DNA of 64,000 bases from NCBI GenBank assembly GCA_022072025.1, contig JAJVIP010000010.1, forward strand, positions 242,050-306,049. Direction: 5' to 3'. The stretch's first letter is position 1, and each line of letters begins with the position of its first letter. A model generated the notes under the pieces. The model worked only from the letters and a program-made list of their open reading frames with translations. It did no database searches and was not told where the DNA came from. The stretch comes from Elusimicrobiota bacterium (GTDB lineage: Bacteria > Elusimicrobiota > Elusimicrobia > F11). Positions 27,001 to 29,038 of the stretch are shown here, piece by piece. The position numbers and the translations under genes are program-made.

Positions 27001-28315
27001 GGCCGTTTCTAAATTCAATTTCGGTGGCCCATTGGTTATCGGCGTTCAAGTTGGTCTGATCATAATCCACCAAATTGTCGTTCACGTTATAGCGCGCGTT
27101 GCGCCAGAATTGAGTGCTGGTCAGTCCTCTCGCGTCGGTTGTAATTTGGGTGTAATGGTTCAGCAAAAATTCCTGCCGCGTGGTCCGAGCCCCTCCCTTT
27201 AATTTTTTGAAGTTGGGGTTGAACACGTAACCGGCATCGCGGCGGCGGGTGAGGGTGGTGTTTCGGTCCGCGTCGGTTTCAATCTGATCAAAATCCGTCA
27301 AATACCAATTGTCGCCCAGCCGGACATATTTGCCGTTCTCAAACCGCCGTGTTGTTTTATTTCCATACTGATCCGTTTCAATCTCGTCATAGGACGTGAC
27401 ATATTGACCCCGTTTGTCTTCTCCGTTGATCCGTTTGACTCCCACTTCATGATAGGTGATGTTCGATCTTTCAATGGTGGACACATTTCCGTTGGGATCC
27501 AAAATAGTTTCAACGTAACCCGTGACAATTTGTTTGCCATGCTCATGGGAATCCGGGGTGTAGGTAACGTTGGAACGAATGGTGGTGGTGATATTCCCCA
27601 GCGTATCGCGCGCGATGCGCGTACTGCCCTTTTGAAGACGCGTGTCTTTGTGATACTTGATGCGGCGGGTGTCGACCGTTGTAATTTGGTTGTTGCCATC
27701 CACCAACCGTTGGCCAATAATCGCCACCAAAAGTCCGTGGATATAATAATACCGGCCCCCGTCCAATTCGGTTTTGACCGTGCCTCCCGCCCCCTTGATG
27801 GCCTTGCGTAAATTTTCGATATCGATATCGTAGGTCTTTTGTTTGCGCGATATCTCCTCACGGACCAAACGCAATTCATTCGCGATGTTGATGTTGAGCT
27901 TATAGGTGCTAACCGTATCGAGAATATTGGCCTCGCTGCCGGGAAGAGAGGGACGGTTGTTAAAAGTCTCTTGTTGAAAAATTTCGAGTTCTTCCATTTG
28001 CCGGAGAATGTCGAATTGTTTTTTTTCTTGCTGGACCACTTGTTCGGGAGTGCTGCGGGATTCTTGAGGATTATCGGACCCGCGGTGGGGATCAAACTGC
28101 AGGTTATTGGATTGAGGAAAAGCGTGGAAAATGGTGAGACTGGATTCGATTGATTTTTTCCCGATTTTCAAGGCCGCATGGCCCAGTTCTGAAACTCCGG
28201 GAGGAAACCCCATCCAAAGAGGAAGCCCGGCAAAAACGACCTGGGTTTGGGTGATGGCCATCACCAACGTTAAGGCCGTTATTTTTTTTAGTTTTAGTTT
28301 CAGTTCTGAATTCAT
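1..28315 (-). CDS. Giant secreted YD/RHS-like repeat protein (C-terminus beyond window)
   Basis: The frame opens with ATG at 28315 and runs without a stop I could find to base 1: at least 9,438 codons, about 1 MDa, with the C-terminus outside. Codon phase was re-checked near 28.3, 21.3, 14.9, 9.3 and 0 kb and is consistent. Residues 1-29 form a signal peptide (basic N-terminus, hydrophobic core, V-F-A cleavage). Residues 30-210 are non-repetitive and partly helical. The rest is repeats: type A with a YD-x-x-G-R core, then type B with G-Q-A-R/K, YD-x-x-G-x-L and S-x-D-G-x-G-N cores. The composition is rich in Thr, Ser, Asn, Gly and Asp, and I noticed no cysteine. The YD motif recalls RHS/teneurin YD repeats, but the spacing is much longer than their roughly 21 residues. 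Function is unknown; an extracellular filament, adhesin or envelope layer is an inference. No toxin or RHS core domain is visible in the window. Confidence 0.9.
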   Translation of the reverse strand, partial: MNSELKLKLKKITALTLVMAITQTQVVFAGLPLWMGFPPGVSELGHAALKIGKKSIESSLTIFHAFPQSNNLQFDPHRGSDNPQESRSTPEQVVQQEKKQFDILRQMEELEIFQQETFNNRPSLPGSEANILDTVSTYKLNINIANELRLVREEISRKQKTYDIDIENLRKAIKGAGGTVKTELDGGRYYYIHGLLVAIIGQRLVDGNNQITTVDTRRIKYHKDTRLQKGSTRIARDTLGNITTTIRSNVTYTPDSHEHGKQIVTGYVETILDPNGNVSTIERSNITYHEVGVKRINGEDKRGQYVTSYDEIETDQYGNKTTRRFENGKYVRLGDNWYLTDFDQIETDADRNTTLTRRRDAGYVFNPNFKKLKGGARTTRQEFLLNHYTQITTDARGLTSTQFWRNARYNVNDNLVDYDQTNLNADNQWATEIEFRNGRYDKYGRQIGFERFDTFANGSKVHTTRLNTTLNAIGDTTAYTEVVEGDDDYKVRTDRYGITYNRKRQQLSYRETRLDQLGRLIDVDWSALQAGLKDDAVANFGEKGYDARGRLIGFEETTRVEGTTVSRLTTDITFDARGGRAGSKEVIHTSGAGEDVTHTIETQRLDTQYARDGQVSSYRNQILDWGINNKTQEIVRDLTIAVTRDDISLQGHRETRLTEGGGKRMERGQDVSETIRATTTNLQTNTVYDGSGRVVQYNQVATDSNTNRITASLFTDLVYDPQNRLLKSKEETEESFLLANGDADPLARVQRTIERSALVYDAFDRISSVKTKTRTLTSGTDVSVTANRSGVLYNALGDISNYVETVVSEASPNLTELTHWQGLAYSVLGRLKTSNQTVTRSGEDPDGSLLNTRRTTFTSDMAYDDRNRLTGYTEKITSDDATDLRVTNVVSGITYDTRDHQAGINQTTTREGAGMLETTVTRRDQLSFNVHGVLDGYRETVLSPEGLETTNLHTNLVWTDWGVNDQVLSRHTGSFNNEATGVTTETDYRIMEFDRFGRALHTEEDLVKRGPSVGPLGELDIRTTRQVLTQFNTLGLVGSRRDRTTNVNTGVVTNVHQQSVYDQHARVSESTEVNRTEGPLPNGNIYARETRTRRTQIAYNNVGRETGFDQTVTTLENPDLVTTTTRSNITYALNGQQTGYQDVVHELGGDIDNTFTTTRSNMAYNLSRLASYSEQTFDGTFLDSNEVVRTTELLETTFDERSGLSLGNVQRTSERGGGLNHNRNVTRSQITYDMNGIEMTYVDTVRDNVAPDITETITRSAVTLNRGLLTGYTESTHRTSGDGRRDTTSQVIHSKLDYDDFARLMRDESEERDIYGATRDRVRTQSYDGTGRVNDTREKVSTRGTGIVTETHRSNIHFTKRGEQASYLETQTSTEHPSLVTTIEWAAQGGEREGYGSNGLLAGFSQIEKRVGLELDQTITTSRSNLIYTEAGQEKSYREVRVDSGSPNLEETIDSTFDYSSVGDQLLARQITHRKDLSSNGEILDVTIQQDFQNQVFNVVGQRTAYEMTAHETGSGLNAFTTEAQSNVTYDLYNRVTGYNQHSTNAYGLSTFTTRSGMVYDNLSHLISYQENINEEAINGSGILLGRTVAFNSLGFNGDGRELGFRRVETELDENGGPLPRRTTITNRSEARYNRHGQEASYRENVHTRWADGAETYTDLSRRGILYNSEGQLSFWTEQGQSLTWQSGIILREQMVQTQWRAGGSRGEAAYARNGRLASYQQTTLSDSLRESFQNSETTEWIATRFDEKGTVVDFKQTNNRSGFARGIVGLPPEWYLLSALQRVEWLSSLLIVLPDGRLLAWRDISSEAREELLNTGRTDKLILGRILRLRDLDVESRINSISITTRTGTVLNDQGLVVAYEERVDDNNLITTRNWTGQQFDLRGRASETREITTGATGEITTSNRDRILYDFQSRVLGYHEISTTNFNDLLTDQVVFIHYDALGRMSEQDRMGTEVSQAGGGINRSFTALLRGITYNLFDQQRGYDQIQYDRLGLEVDGNLYAWDNHFSDEPILNEDQRFQLSMGRATSNHVVSVTSLRGAQYDLNGRQSASMNFQFQSGRQVVTEASQGARVLETAQAVVRSGSHYYGADGTRGGLLSTYKEIAKTNTSALETITKTVGIEYDLGRRTSFGSQTQTIGQVPGQEVNRLQMGFRHNIEYSLSGIETSAITDTVEGDLRTTSIQKTLATDSKGRALETRTTTITEGDTTRTSYVSASNGEELTALELAQLLEMFPGATIEDLVNAKIIDRVDGVPHRVSEVSVTYRHNIQRDSLDREIAYTEETFAPGQVFTRTLTDGIGFDAQGRQIRFHTKTQSSGRGLSYYYGGQEISPDVLVQMFGTPSLSVWDAIDQGIITVVQRPTELFDRVETIRDNMVYDANGNLAHYEDTSTDLASGVLEQKTMVDSLYNRFNKVALQTTRTTTRQGVALGTQESEQTLIEANNVVTYFYDAGGNIKGAAGRTSTNTLDRVSQSRTFSEGNDVYTLIGSQARNLISESTSRTLNGDGSEVLSQSTRLNHYNQLDGQLLGSYELGRSMTVDGISKSRTSTQTRQISGAVNGELKNMFSLNSSRTDNADGSTRHATSAQVFRYGLDAHLVGSVGYEESISNDGYGNLTRTTGRQSYTVIGDRARLKQVGAQSLTTRVDGGTTESNTVTDYALRWDGVVLSALENGTFTTKENLITTDEQGSILSSRESVTTGTTTNNYDEVYFGQVKLTRSGTVSNSVRPDGTTSRDNRVTRYRYNNQGRLTDAEGESNTWTQTFTETGALNSEVTANTQFFYEVINDQARVRRSESTSTTRNRLAGDGGTAVQNTRVTYENDRQTGRVLSASGEGDFVNRDWGLIDSRAGPTLTGEVSLTRGTLTQEYDVVRGEAKIRRSITTSQTVTNDGNVVNATNTTLNEFNALGQQIGATSTTRSESQEKDLNDVVVSQTTSDTTQKLVMVVGEAKALYSLTQSRTIPQDVNGSPLGSTDQTIRIDYVYDPATGRVLDARGNGSSRSVDFYGNLTLSKISQSYKVVANQARMVESVTESDTENLDFSTTHQTTTLKNIYAANGFLIEASSTGYFLSDTGFGDVSEGDVVQTFFIIQGQARLATSTTDTFSPGSDGGTSSQSVTVSYRYDGVGRLTGAEGEGTSEVFDAQGNVTTGRIRQTYEILLNSARLKTSTNFTHVVGVDDAITDQTLTVVYTNSAVNGLVVNVSGSGDWTTRDPSGGSVNGTVTQTYDLGLLTRTGQIKLLEQRSLAAGVTFDATTQKFSNVPSGAHSNSVTTNTYDERGVLLSSLSVSQQISVAGEITYQKQNSVYEVVNGQRTAGHLYGLSERLGTDGAVIETTYSNTEEDYALLPYQTLSGQTVERSRRTKTFARSTTENMDGGRQHSEMETFYAYNETGRLVEQNEQGKRTFGRGFTVGHEGFSSNGNPWSETRTEVEQTYEVIPIGNGVAKLKTNKSVSNTFHYATAADWDAQRTILENRSGKNLGRMAAVGLSGLDVGTATEGDRAGTIIKQEMLITYQNDKRARVVSGQGVGASSQKDKYGNVTEGRQIQSYAGIANQARLEKTFNISDTRNSDGSTSHQEMTTDYTLNRRTGRILNINGNGTVLSDDGEGNVSVGVQQQTYVQEFIRRYQLARVEATTNISETFNRDGSYNESNNVTTNTYDAKTKLIQVDGVGNFKSNDGFGNITQGETRQTYDDSRFGPGNILQETGQSRVRLQTTRSTSSNRDRSTNFQYLEQRNTHNTFTAELESSLGEGITNSFDGYRGHTVGILNQVYTLVQGQAKLISSVSETTTADALDIQSGLFHPTDTASLAAARAQFELIKMKNPDPSVTTHKNLDGTWTHQNLTVNYIYDNRGKLTAAQGFGNSTSDDGFGNLAVGSLEQRYLVINNTAKIQSTLSLTETAFKDFSTNRQTMLVMNAYDDNGVLMSTQGVGSFESRDLFRNVTQGRITQNYDLDLMRRTGQAKVKEVVTLSNTLNADGSSATQNTTVTTLYDSEGRLLSVSGQGTGQSNDGYNNITMTQVTQEYDQALSQDLGTGKLLRTRSEGRTYNRDGSTVDSTSVTTNVMNALSGKLEDVNGLVTAVSVDIYKNSTTSSTTQEFDEVILARTGLTRINQSITRTDTLVSRDGSRVAQLTDTRFAYDSNALAVVTGGQGRETITEGTVTTDANDGYNNWVASDGRQIYTVVNGQHRIYQTDTNSYTLDTGYMEGDPRVPGQNSDNTYTLSSATQMNTYDGLGRLIDSTGFSRGESHELRTQADIVTYNETVQIYTVSFGQPRLFEQRTRSWSNSVDQVRSDQDMVIRYTYDNAGRFISGWGQGFSATSDSFGNVTTGRTVQILSDVLGQPKVTRVISETQNQNIDGSFGLQSSVLVTEYDERGRYRSVMGEGTLRSDDGYGNITTGTTRQEYDERLLRQRGQQKVRFNVSDTSLINKDGSRTLSHSEQTNLYSEGGQLVDAVGRVEFTSVDEAGNISSGVTSQDYDDVLIAAKGLMRVNRANTVTTTRNRDGSTSSQNSDTTFAYNEFGLAVALGGQWMEGATAGTSTFLSNDNFGNETTGAGTQSYVVIAGVARVLSSANVTDTVDTWDPQGPTNHQEVTITNQYDARGRLIAATGQGSFVSNDGYNNLTTGRLSQTFAILHGLSKISATDTFTDTRNLDGSTASQRMVVSYFYDGYGIIEGAEGRGRGVSDDGDGNLTTIDLEQKYGVFAGQARVTETVTRSSTKNRDGSTNEQTARVFNRYQTTTGLLAATAGSALFTSNDGYNNLTTGEVRQSYAVIRNQSRLTGTFTISDTMNVNRSRSHSEQQVFYILDPRLGKTLSAQGEGRFNSEDAYGNRTLGTTSLVYNMINGQAKVVDTTTLSHTFNLDGSNSSTRMVVTNTHDGLTGRLLSASGVGTSVANDGYGNLTRTTIAQTFSIIAGQAKLVSNTTDSLTENRDRTTQRQNLTVINYYDENGVLLGAVGNGASLAFNGYEEYTAGILAQTYKVVHGQAVVETARQMSWTSNAAGEGSYSTPRVNRDGSWTRSTNETTYAYNEIGELVEAQGRGRSFSDDGNQNYVAQEQTLSYQVIRGAAKVIEVESRSYSSSLNAPASFDNPHLQTDGTWTRSTNRVISTYDGFGRVTFVRGEGTGLTFDGFNYVANRTTQEYDLVLLRTLGLQKVLVNVTQSFSSNERGEGRYAQPLANPDLSTNRQENFVYSRYDVNGVMIQAEGRGTFETDDGFGNRTRGSNTTSYDQDILNQTGQLKVGLTTSDSLTENRDGSTSRQVSEVRYAYLDTRLVSASGSGWNLSNDGHGNFIKGLLSQIYLVIRGQAKLTQTITRSFTSNANGEGSFEDILTGAPRVTNPDGSFVFQSNIVTNEYSVGGRLVGTKGRAASLSNDGSGNWTASGRMDLNAGANLGQILIAGVEQQYDVIRGQARLVRTRSQSHTSDGEMGGAFESPRPNIDRSWTRQDVTTSYEYNEKGLLLTARGEGKGLSNDGSRADGSGNYQALNISQSYAVVHGQAKLRESVNESFTSNAAGEGSAAQPLLGTDGTWTSNTNTVRYGYDAEGRLNQAVGALKGLSSDGHNRFTANQGHQDYLIVKGQARVAKTVTESFTSNALSQGSTLSPLRHFDGSFSRSINTVENTYNEWGKLVSVSGGGTSLNDDGFGNRTDSEFKQIYDLGLLARGLTKVLETQTHAVTRNVDGSVTESNNLQANLYDGDSYAVSAGVLSVQRAENRNGILMDAVGVGRSLSDDGFGRFTLTVAVQDFDEEIQNRLGLSKLKTNQSFSFSSDAAGRGSYEVDLARGWVGPLRLSDDTWNRQAMTVAYGYDAGGKLSSAQGTGTSLSNDGFDNYVAADLRQTYVILNGEAKLSQNITESFTASYNRETDRVTGSFSQPSTNRDDSWNRQRLAVDYTYYDSGRLKNAEGSGTGLSSDGFGNLTKSITQQTFDHETIVLLGRALLTETRTQSFNARQIGDDLDSSVRIDNFVSWNGATWVGRVNPDETWGWSETVVVNAYDSYGRLAGASGNGQSLNSDGFNNFTGGETLQDYVIQNGRSFLVQSKNRSFTARLDDFSRLNEFKGSYSAPERDDDLSQNSQEMIVAQTFSEGGKLVSVRGFGRGESNDGFNNNTTSVIQQDYLDVEAAFGQVKVARIITQSETRNLDKSSQKAVSLTTNIYDVSSSKLIGGAGVSDAESNDGSGNLTTSHTEDTYVLNQHGQLKRVESHTVSTTLGRDNTKNEDDSRVRYVYASGGKLLSASGGGTFRSSLLTQGQYKVTSVGSLVQKFEVVRGRPKVVDTQRLSESPTGEKSTQRDLNDAAQGLRSTLFWDENGQFLGGDFNDQVHGDSYIVSKDQGLWVIKFKRADGSTSRYELSSLQDSVTGALGLRISNSEITFELSGLLTDGQVISPRLELRRPGGADTVYLFGAQAPVTMVRENIRFREGFTELALSQADDGRVGLVGYLDANGLHFVLERDTNNRGSLRYVVWDGDARDYVEYVFQGTFDGVEFIADGFSSAFVRLTASGPDSLEIMTALPNETGTLATLIEFERLEGRDNQMQVLATHFQYDQNGLLVQAWSRGNFVGETGGGDKTVGSLENIHEVINNQAKVVLATRHLVTTNLDGSLTTVDEETLNDFDRATGIQRGAIGRVVTRSDDGVGASQFTTVDRTYEMVAGQARLVKQVTKSESYELFGTPEERLTSVTDPYTQLNRYDGNGRLIQVTDEKGNDTVQLRQLSFEYGYHKGVALQEAVSVTESVIRQRFVVIEEQARMIESLNEARSIQSDGSISTQRTTFENTFSARGLLLGALGTITTRTEDTVGGHVDSIIKQSFKVVRDQARLATQSTEVKSYDAEGHLTSHQLPVSLVYNYDAVGHLTGVTDAFGDTNIRSVTHGYEYGNDEFGGVLESKQVSRSLTTTIQTYVVVNRQQARIATQESQTDTFDNHSTPLSPNGHLVNRQSSFKLAYDYDGLGRLVRVYDALSNDPFDQVVAVVNESFDYSDAERPDEYTSRTFSTNEQAYEVIAGQARVASQLNTQSTTVDFAGRIISELVSPTQQFNLYSDGVSRVVYTGPKTVRLLDGIGLLMDVVGTSGGDVEVRQKSYEYADADQRLTATSTTESLVLQKFSVINNQARLTRSLSSGETRGIDGAFTQSNNWTFNIYDRQGRLEEAFSHAESVAHNGFNASGLAWDTTSSESDSRFLIINGQARVEKTFTQSITRGADGSLQEQNSEQSFAYNAVGQLLRAQGQGRFTSSSGFEPDGTAWDLTSGTNELSFRVIRGALRQVESQSVSFTEARDGATTRSVTKTHNAYNDEGQLVLQNGTELTTSESASISDDGWGNITRSGVLSSNAQELLSAGTVQTLVVILGQARVQKNTSLSETRSLDGGFQNQESITNYSYDALGHLTSARGTGRFISEDQNLTTTVGDPLAGTGNFLEYEVINNQARLVKSTSLSDSSAVDGSPSRSMSETFYTNNQLTGKLEGASGQSASWSVDSEGNVTESGALQEKPLVGGEPAAEISQVGGRSTYLVMYGQAKQVLNDTRTKTSSVDGSVTTQDLLTYTEYRLDSGRLNAQRADGVWETVDPLGRQTQGEVRQQFSVITGQARLTLSDSQRTSSGPLWAHSNSHVENSYNENGMLLRGISESENYSTDGILSVSQSESVYDYDANKKRISGTINSQVQRYDYDPFAGPDLSLAVETVDSTSFERYEQVGERTRRTFVHNVSNQSSLDSSYSQQDMRNYYFYDARNGQVVEGLDVNGNGAIEANERTRGEGTSVSHSGNDTPDKNWRDVAAQDWWDTTTALIDQTFRVFIINLGSYQINIAKLADTRTQSETVGRDSSYNHQVMTVSNDYAVNGLRVLLTASNGLGEILEAHSGRDGGVTAQGAANTSAVDEHAWWDTTVGTIKQEYQIFFGSLAKLSKVTNDSINLTREGAYSHSVSEQSNDYTEYGRLSGANSEGTQTSHSGSDRLFLFDVDSSDTARVIHSNWKSKTKEERAEFMNALKEEAREHDAHVNADPSDPWWDSTTSTTRSTYGILRGQQARVLSSETETDTFSVDGSLTIATNRVENTYDRRNRLARGLSTGSQVSDDGNGNYSLTTSRQVMAAVNGQARVTESFSQSDPASSDGSVSHQASYQKTGYTREGRVDVSASVGQTASWSIDSEGNITTSGELDAEGYVDITKPSPNNQSFVLLNGQAKVDVTRTESRTDNIDGSSTQQTLDVKNIYETSHEPENGRFLGRLKDGVGTGTWMSEDGMGNTMNGGIRQDYDFIAGQNRLMTSAQYRGDTPQTPNINADANGIWTTVGKPLYNQPTGPIYAHQENYSQSRYDRNGVLLWNQNASDVFNNEGFLTHSVQKAVYDRIQLPDGRWVRTEGRIDGRTERFDYDSPSGAIDTSTTLELTYFNTVETYQQLDAVQWPFKVTRRTQVDTNSRTYDLAGSFNKQHVKTDYTYDARAVLADASGKGTFVSHSGRDNETVAAGQTIEDSWTNTLQNAPQEVWDTTVGTLENNFRIEKFGPNNEVGIARQVRSKSVSNTLGRDLGYSHSEQITYQAFTPAKKPVDWPAGQAFHPLRLVLEFDLNGNGVIDENVDGSNVYEKTETAGTSLSHSGRNVTDPNPFTIFPAQLSDLQGMNDEQIHILNESLYREQGRYTKWWDTTNTTNQTTYVDPAKVFNTLKIDSQTSNSITLSRDGSQNIQNNVVTYKYGRTRLPAGTPLSSPLIYNAANDGALLLGAYGKGSFIQDDGNGNLTTGLTEQKFVVTRGQRAQVGETLTVSDSSSSDGGVSHQLNGIRYFYSSRTGRLDAMKPAEGFGASFAIDGDGNITTGGVIGTKSAAESTPYDVTDEKILPFASEISGEAPVNAAEDIIGKYGTRQTYKLVNGAARVASTEGITRVDGSDGSVQIQKSLTTQAYSAIGQTALNHNGVETKGTGTWVSYDRQGTGAGALGNATRGTLWQDFDIVIGQARVIRSQQNVGNVRLTPNVTRDPATGEFTGISVPLFDQVSGPVFAHSENYQESFFDEDGVLTLAQSASNNFSVDEIMTSAWQKSVYAREFNSALNRWVRTDGYINGQTLRYDYESDSGFIDQSQELEKTVFYTHETYEIKGDNRVVRRTKTNTNSKTYGMDGSYNNQNVLVDYDWDHVTAKLRGASGGGDFVSHSGRDREDVSWETTLASRQNDIWDTTKGALKQFYTVFNFGPKDVNGEQPVGIARLTRTISIADTVGRDLSYSHSKSVNEQSYNAKTLRLESATGTVDALTHSGRNNPLFSNPLTQNNQVTDFENDQSSWKQIAENDTQWWDVGFSHTDQTYKIIYNQQKITQTVTRSNSQSKDLSTNWQEMTVNYKYGRERPVSPKAVDAESEWDQALTSTRVEDADDKGPLLLGAYGEGTFGSQDGTGALTTGAIEQKFRVVRGQQARLHSQTTVSDSSSADGSPSHSLNTVRYFYNERNGRLDQNRVGGPAEGIGAS
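2630..2665 (-). other. Degenerate EF-hand-type loop in the giant protein
   Basis: The codons spell DLNGNGVIDENV. The first nine positions match the EF-hand loop, but the usual Glu at position 12 is Val. It lies before another S-H-S-G turn, about 2.5 kb from the intact loop. Confidence 0.4.
5096..5131 (-). other. EF-hand-type calcium loop in the giant protein
   Basis: The codons spell DVNGNGAIEANE. This fits the canonical 12-residue EF-hand loop D-x-N-x-N-G-x-I-x-x-x-E at every ligand position. The loop sits between a YD core and an S-H-S-G turn. Calcium binding is inferred from the motif alone. Confidence 0.6.
8760..9440 (-). other. Non-repetitive domain interrupting the type B array
   Basis: About 225 residues break the repeat pattern. 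They lack the G-Q-A-R and YD cores and read as alternating hydrophobic/polar beta strands (LWVIKFKR, ITFELSGLL, GLHFVLERD, LRYVVWDGD). A beta-sandwich or binding domain is plausible, but I do not recognise a family. Type B units resume immediately on both sides in the same frame. Confidence 0.6.
9440..20960 (-). repeat. Type B repeat array, first block
   Basis: About 48 units of roughly 210-290 bases (70-95 residues). Each has an aromatic-x-[V/I] strand ending in G-Q-A-[R/K]-[L/V], then [S/T]-x-[S/T]-x-N-x-D-G-S, then YD-x-x-G-x-L-x-x-A-x-G-x-G, then S-x-D-G-[F/Y]-G-N-x-T-x-G. Two forms of the first strand alternate: a short one (such as YAVIRNQSRL near 14.0 kb) and a longer one (such as YDLDLMRRTGQAKV near 16.47 kb). 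Between about 13.4 and 10.1 kb many units share an extra S-N-A-x-G-E-G-S insert, which suggests local duplication. Confidence 0.8.
20960..27690 (-). repeat. Type A YD-like repeat array (about 60 units)
   Basis: On the minus strand, about 60 diverged units average about 110 bases (35-40 residues). The core is a hydrophobic residue, then [Y/F]-[D/N]-x-x-G-[R/Q/L], then about four residues and [Y/F]-x-E. The linker commonly carries [T/S]-T-x-R-S-N before the next core. Examples of cores are YDARGRLIGFEE near 26.68 kb, YDDRNRLTGYTE near 25.74 kb and YDALGRMSEQD near 22.49 kb. The units are imperfect at DNA level, so the array is old and under coding constraint. It ends where type B begins, near 20.96 kb. 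Confidence 0.8.
22790..23080 (-). other. Helical insert within the type A array
   Basis: About 95 residues without the YD core. They include a helix-like stretch (PPEWYLLSALQRVEWLSSL), then DGRLLAWRDIS and a run of charged residues (LRLRDLDVESR). This is a non-repeat island in the giant protein. Shorter islands of the same kind occur near 21.6 and 21.25 kb. Function is unknown. Confidence 0.5.
28229..28315 (-). other. Signal peptide of the giant protein
   Basis: Residues 1-29 start with a Lys-rich stretch, followed by a hydrophobic core (ALTLVMAI) and a likely signal peptidase I site after V-F-A, before G-L-P. This implies Sec export. The upstream ribosome-binding site is weak (a G-rich GGGTGGGA about 14 bases before ATG). 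Confidence 0.75.
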
Positions 28316-28349
28316 TTTTTAGTGGTCATCCCACCCCGAGCTTTATGAA

Positions 28350-28374
28350 TGTAAAGGTGTAAACAAATTGTAAA
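28350..28374. promoter_or_regulatory. Three TGTAAA hexamers upstream of the giant gene
   Basis: TGTAAA occurs at 28350, 28358 and 28369 on the plus strand (TTTACA on the coding strand), 35-59 bases before the giant gene's ATG. Two of them extend to an 8-base direct repeat TGTAAACA, 11 bases (one helical turn) apart. TTTACA also resembles a -35 box, with TACATT about 15 bases downstream as a possible -10. It may be a promoter, an activator site, or both. The same hexamer forms a perfect dyad at 31683. Confidence 0.4.
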
Positions 28375-28423
28375 CACCCCTTCTTAAGTTGGCCTTAAGT
28401 CGAGATTAATTTCTAACGAAGAA

Positions 28424-28441
28424 AAGGGGCCAAAACCCCTT
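28424..28441 (-). terminator. Hairpin between the giant gene and the upstream small gene
   Basis: A perfect inverted repeat AAGGGG / CCCCTT with a six-base loop is followed on the minus strand by TTCTT. It lies about 175 bases after the stop of the small secreted gene at 28616 and could end its transcript. The rest of 28316-28615 holds the TGTAAA cluster and an A-C-T-T-A-A-G repeat pair near 28383-28400; I see no gene in it. Confidence 0.45.
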
Positions 28442-28615
28442 GTGTTTCCAACTCGTTAGCGTAAGGGGACGGGACCCCAAATTCAAGGGAAGAGGGGCAG
28501 GATTCGAGGAAGGGAATTGGCGGAAATAAGGAAAAGGAAAATAGGGACCGAAAAACAGAAAATGGCTGGCAGGAATGGGGTTGGTGCGGTTTTTGAAGCG
28601 TTAAATCAGCTTAAA

Positions 28616-28954
28616 TCAGTTTTTGAGTTGAGGAACCTCGATCTTTTTCGGAGACACCTTGGCCGGCGCGGAGCGCTTTGATTTCGACTTCTCAGGCTTA
28701 GAGCCAGACCCCGCTTCAACCGTAGGCGCAGGAAGTATGGTGGGGGAAGGACTCGCCGTTGGGGAAGGGATAGCGGTTGAGGAAGGACTGGCGGTGGGCG
28801 ATGGGTGACCTTCCATAGACGGTTCAGGTTGTGGGGGCACCGGCGTGTTGGCTTCCAATGATCTGGGGTCTTCATCGCTCCAACTCATGGTGGCATTGGA
28901 GGCGAAAAGATTCGTTGCTGCCATCGTCAATATCATCACAAGGACGTGCTTCAT
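28616..28954 (-). CDS. Small secreted Pro/Ser/Thr-rich protein
   Basis: 112 residues. The N-terminus MKHVLVMILTMAATNLFA is a signal peptide, probably cleaved after N-L-F-A. The mature part is low-complexity: repeated P-S-P-T-A-S-P-like segments at about residues 50-85, then a Lys-rich tail (KPEKSKSKRSAPAKVSPKK). The composition suggests an extended, wall-spanning or glycosylated linker. It is the gene directly upstream of the giant ORF on the same strand, 300 bases away, with a possible terminator between them. GAGG about 10 bases before ATG serves as the ribosome-binding site. It diverges from the plus-strand gene at 29039. No family recognised. Confidence 0.6.
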   Translation of the reverse strand: MKHVLVMILTMAATNLFASNATMSWSDEDPRSLEANTPVPPQPEPSMEGHPSPTASPSSTAIPSPTASPSPTILPAPTVEAGSGSKPEKSKSKRSAPAKVSPKKIEVPQLKN

Positions 28955-29038
28955 GGGAAAATAACCTCACTTTCTTCACGAATTTTGCTTGGGGTTGTCA
29001 CGCTTCTGTCATGGGTCAGGGGTCAAACTGATCCCGTT

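Noticed and set aside
27298-28095. Minus-strand frame of 265 codons near the start of the giant gene
   Set aside because: It is in another phase of the same DNA. Its product is basic and low in recognisable structure, while the giant frame keeps its repeats through the region.
1-28315. Possible RHS toxin with a polymorphic C-terminus
   Set aside because: The YD-like core is present, but no RHS core consensus, no protease or toxin domain and no immunity gene can be seen in the window. The C-terminus lies outside, so this cannot be claimed.
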